Positions 8,018 to 9,223 of a DNA stretch of 9,223 bases are shown here, in pieces. This DNA comes from Verrucomicrobia bacterium UBA2970. Lineage in GTDB: Bacteria > Verrucomicrobiota > Verrucomicrobiia > Limisphaerales > AAA164-E04. The position numbers were made by a program, and so were the translations under genes. The notes beneath the pieces were generated by a model. That model searched no databases. It saw nothing but the letters and a program-made list of their open reading frames with translations, and had not been told where the DNA came from. The stretch spans positions 1-9,223 of the forward strand of contig DEAY01000010.1 of the NCBI GenBank assembly GCA_002348345.1, given 5' to 3'. How positions within the stretch are numbered: position 1 is the first letter of the stretch; every line of letters begins with the position of its first letter.

Positions 8018-8044
8018 AAGGAGTCGCGGGAGTCGCGACTCCTT
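8018..8044. repeat. Perfect 11-bp inverted repeat with nested palindrome (GGAGTCGCGACTCC)
   Basis: AAGGAGTCGCG (8018-8028) pairs perfectly with CGCGACTCCTT (8034-8044) across a 5-base loop GGAGT. The same stretch also contains a direct repeat of GGAGTCGCG (8020-8028 and 8029-8037) and a fully self-complementary 14-mer at 8029-8042. It starts 35 bases after the propeller stop codon. No T-run follows on either strand, so it is not a standard intrinsic terminator. It could end transcription poorly, protect the mRNA 3' end, be a protein-binding palindrome or be a dispersed intergenic repeat. Confidence 0.75.
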
Positions 8045-8161
8045 GGTTTGTCGAATGTTCAGGGCACGAGACGGGTCGATGGGAGCTGGGCCAAGGTAGA
8101 GGCTTGCCAAAAGAATCTGGCGGCGGAATGGTAGGGGCTCGCTGTCAAATCAAAGAATCTC

Positions 8162-9166
8162 ATGGAACAAAGAACGCTTGGGAATAGTCAACTGAAACTC
8201 TCGACGGTCGGTTTGGGGACCTGGGCGATGGGAGGCGATGATTGGGCATTTGGATGGGGACCGCAGGACGATGCCGCTTCCAGGGAGGCGGTTCATGAGG
8301 CCATAGATTCGGGAATCAATTGGATCGATACGGCTCCGGTTTATGGCCTGGGTCGGTCCGAAGAGGTTGTGGGGAAAGCCATCGTTGACCGGAGGGACGA
8401 GTTGATCATTGCGACCAAATGCGGAAGGGTTTGGGATGAATCGCGAACCATCGGAAAGCGGTTAACAAAGGAGAGTGTGCGACGGGAGTTAGAGGCGAGC
8501 CTCAAGCGTTTGGGCATTGAGCAAATTGACCTCTACCAAATGCATTGGCCTGAACCTGATGAAGAAATCGAGGAAGGCTGGGCGGCGATCGGCGAACTGA
8601 TCAAGGAAGGGAAGGTTCGCTACGGCGGGGTGTCCAATTTTAGTTTAGAACAGCTCAAACGCGTGCATTCGATTCACCCGGTGACCTCGCTCCAGCCGCC
8701 CTACTCGATGTTTCGTCGGGGGATCGAGAATGATTTGCTGCCGTATTGTCAGGCCAATCAGATCGGAGTGATCGCCTACAGTCCGATGCAGGCGGGCTTG
8801 CTGACCGGCACGTTCACGAAGGAGCGAGCGGCGGCCCTGGCGGAATCGGATTGGCGGAAGCGAAGTCCTTACTTCAAGGAGCCCCAACTCTCGGTCAATC
8901 TGGAGACGATCGAACGGCTGCGCCCCATTGGCGACCGCAACGGATTGACGATGGGGCAATTGGCCCTGGCCTGGCTGTTGAGGGACCCTGTGATGACGGC
9001 GGCCATTGTCGGGGCCAGAAAACCAGGGCAGATCACCGAGACCTTCAAAGCAAGTGGGGTCAGCCTGTCGGCGGCTGATCTGCAAGAAATCGAGCTTGTT
9101 CTCAAAGACAGAGAAACGAGAGCCCCCGAATTGGAAGGCACCCAGTTGCGTCCCCAAGCGAAATAA
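8162..9166 (+). CDS. NADPH-dependent aldo/keto reductase, AKR11 / YhdN-like
   Basis: This 334-residue protein is a complete aldo/keto reductase of usual length, with no signal peptide, so cytoplasmic. The catalytic tetrad is intact: D56 and Y61 in DTAPVYG, K86 in ATKCG and H128 in LYQMHWP. Other family marks are GVSNF (156-160), QPPYSMF (178-184) and the cofactor segment GARKPGQ (284-290), whose R286 suits the 2'-phosphate of NADPH. The LYQ(V/M)HWP, QPPY and GARKPGQ wording closely resembles Bacillus YhdN (AKR11B). The family reduces aldehydes and ketones, including sugar-derived ones, with NADPH; the physiological substrate here is unknown. MEQRTLGNS is a typical AKR start, but no Shine-Dalgarno precedes ATG 8162. 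It lies 178 bp after the propeller gene, probably in its own transcript. Confidence 0.95.
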   Translation: MEQRTLGNSQLKLSTVGLGTWAMGGDDWAFGWGPQDDAASREAVHEAIDSGINWIDTAPVYGLGRSEEVVGKAIVDRRDELIIATKCGRVWDESRTIGKRLTKESVRRELEASLKRLGIEQIDLYQMHWPEPDEEIEEGWAAIGELIKEGKVRYGGVSNFSLEQLKRVHSIHPVTSLQPPYSMFRRGIENDLLPYCQANQIGVIAYSPMQAGLLTGTFTKERAAALAESDWRKRSPYFKEPQLSVNLETIERLRPIGDRNGLTMGQLALAWLLRDPVMTAAIVGARKPGQITETFKASGVSLSAADLQEIELVLKDRETRAPELEGTQLRPQAK

Positions 9167-9223
9167 AGGTCGCCAAGCGGTAATGAGCTGAAGGTTAATG
9201 GGGGACTCGGGAGCTGGTCCGGG

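Noticed and set aside
8110..8160. AAAGAATCT repeated at 8110-8118 and 8152-8160 before the aldo/keto reductase
   Set aside because: A 9-base direct repeat 42 bases apart is compatible with chance, and no promoter element goes with it.
9167..9223. Possible new start ATG at 9198 near the right edge
   Set aside because: Only eight codons are visible before the window ends, with no SD and no recognisable sequence.

Overview
This 9.2 kb window is ordinary bacterial chromosome, moderately GC-rich. It holds five protein-coding genes, one cut by the left edge. I see no rRNA, tRNA, CRISPR array, insertion sequence or phage gene. The gene content points to the PVC group, most likely Verrucomicrobiota, with Planctomycetota second: a secreted double-barrel glycosidase-like protein, a PQQ-type beta-propeller beginning with the NWPQWRGPNG signature, a large DUF5117/DUF4953-type zinc protease and a PhoD-like phosphatase. 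This assignment rests on recognised family habits, not on a marker gene.

Layout. Bases 1-742 (minus) hold the N-terminal part of a secreted PhoD-like metallophosphoesterase. A 184 bp gap without a clear signal follows. Bases 927-3578 (minus) encode an 883-residue exported zinc metalloprotease with an intact HExxHxxGxxH site. A 131 bp divergent region (3579-3709) separates it from an 881-residue exported protein with two TIM-barrel-like glycosidase domains (3710-6355, plus). After 125 bp comes a 500-residue exported beta-propeller (6481-7983, plus) carrying an EF-hand calcium loop in an Arg/Gly-rich insert. A 178 bp gap with a strong palindromic repeat (8018-8044) follows, then a cytoplasmic aldo/keto reductase of the AKR11/YhdN type (8162-9166, plus). 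The last 57 bases hold nothing I can identify.

How the genes may work together. Four of the five products have signal peptides, so the window looks like part of an exported-enzyme region: phosphoester, protein and glycan breakdown outside the cytoplasm, plus a propeller of unknown role. The aldo/keto reductase could reduce a sugar-derived aldehyde or ketone inside the cell. Gaps of 125-184 bp mean a tight operon is not shown. None of the five chosen start codons has a convincing Shine-Dalgarno sequence.

I do not see a clear new defence or mobile system. The best leads are the non-canonical active site of the second glycosidase-like barrel, the EF-hand insert in the propeller and the palindrome at 8018-8044.
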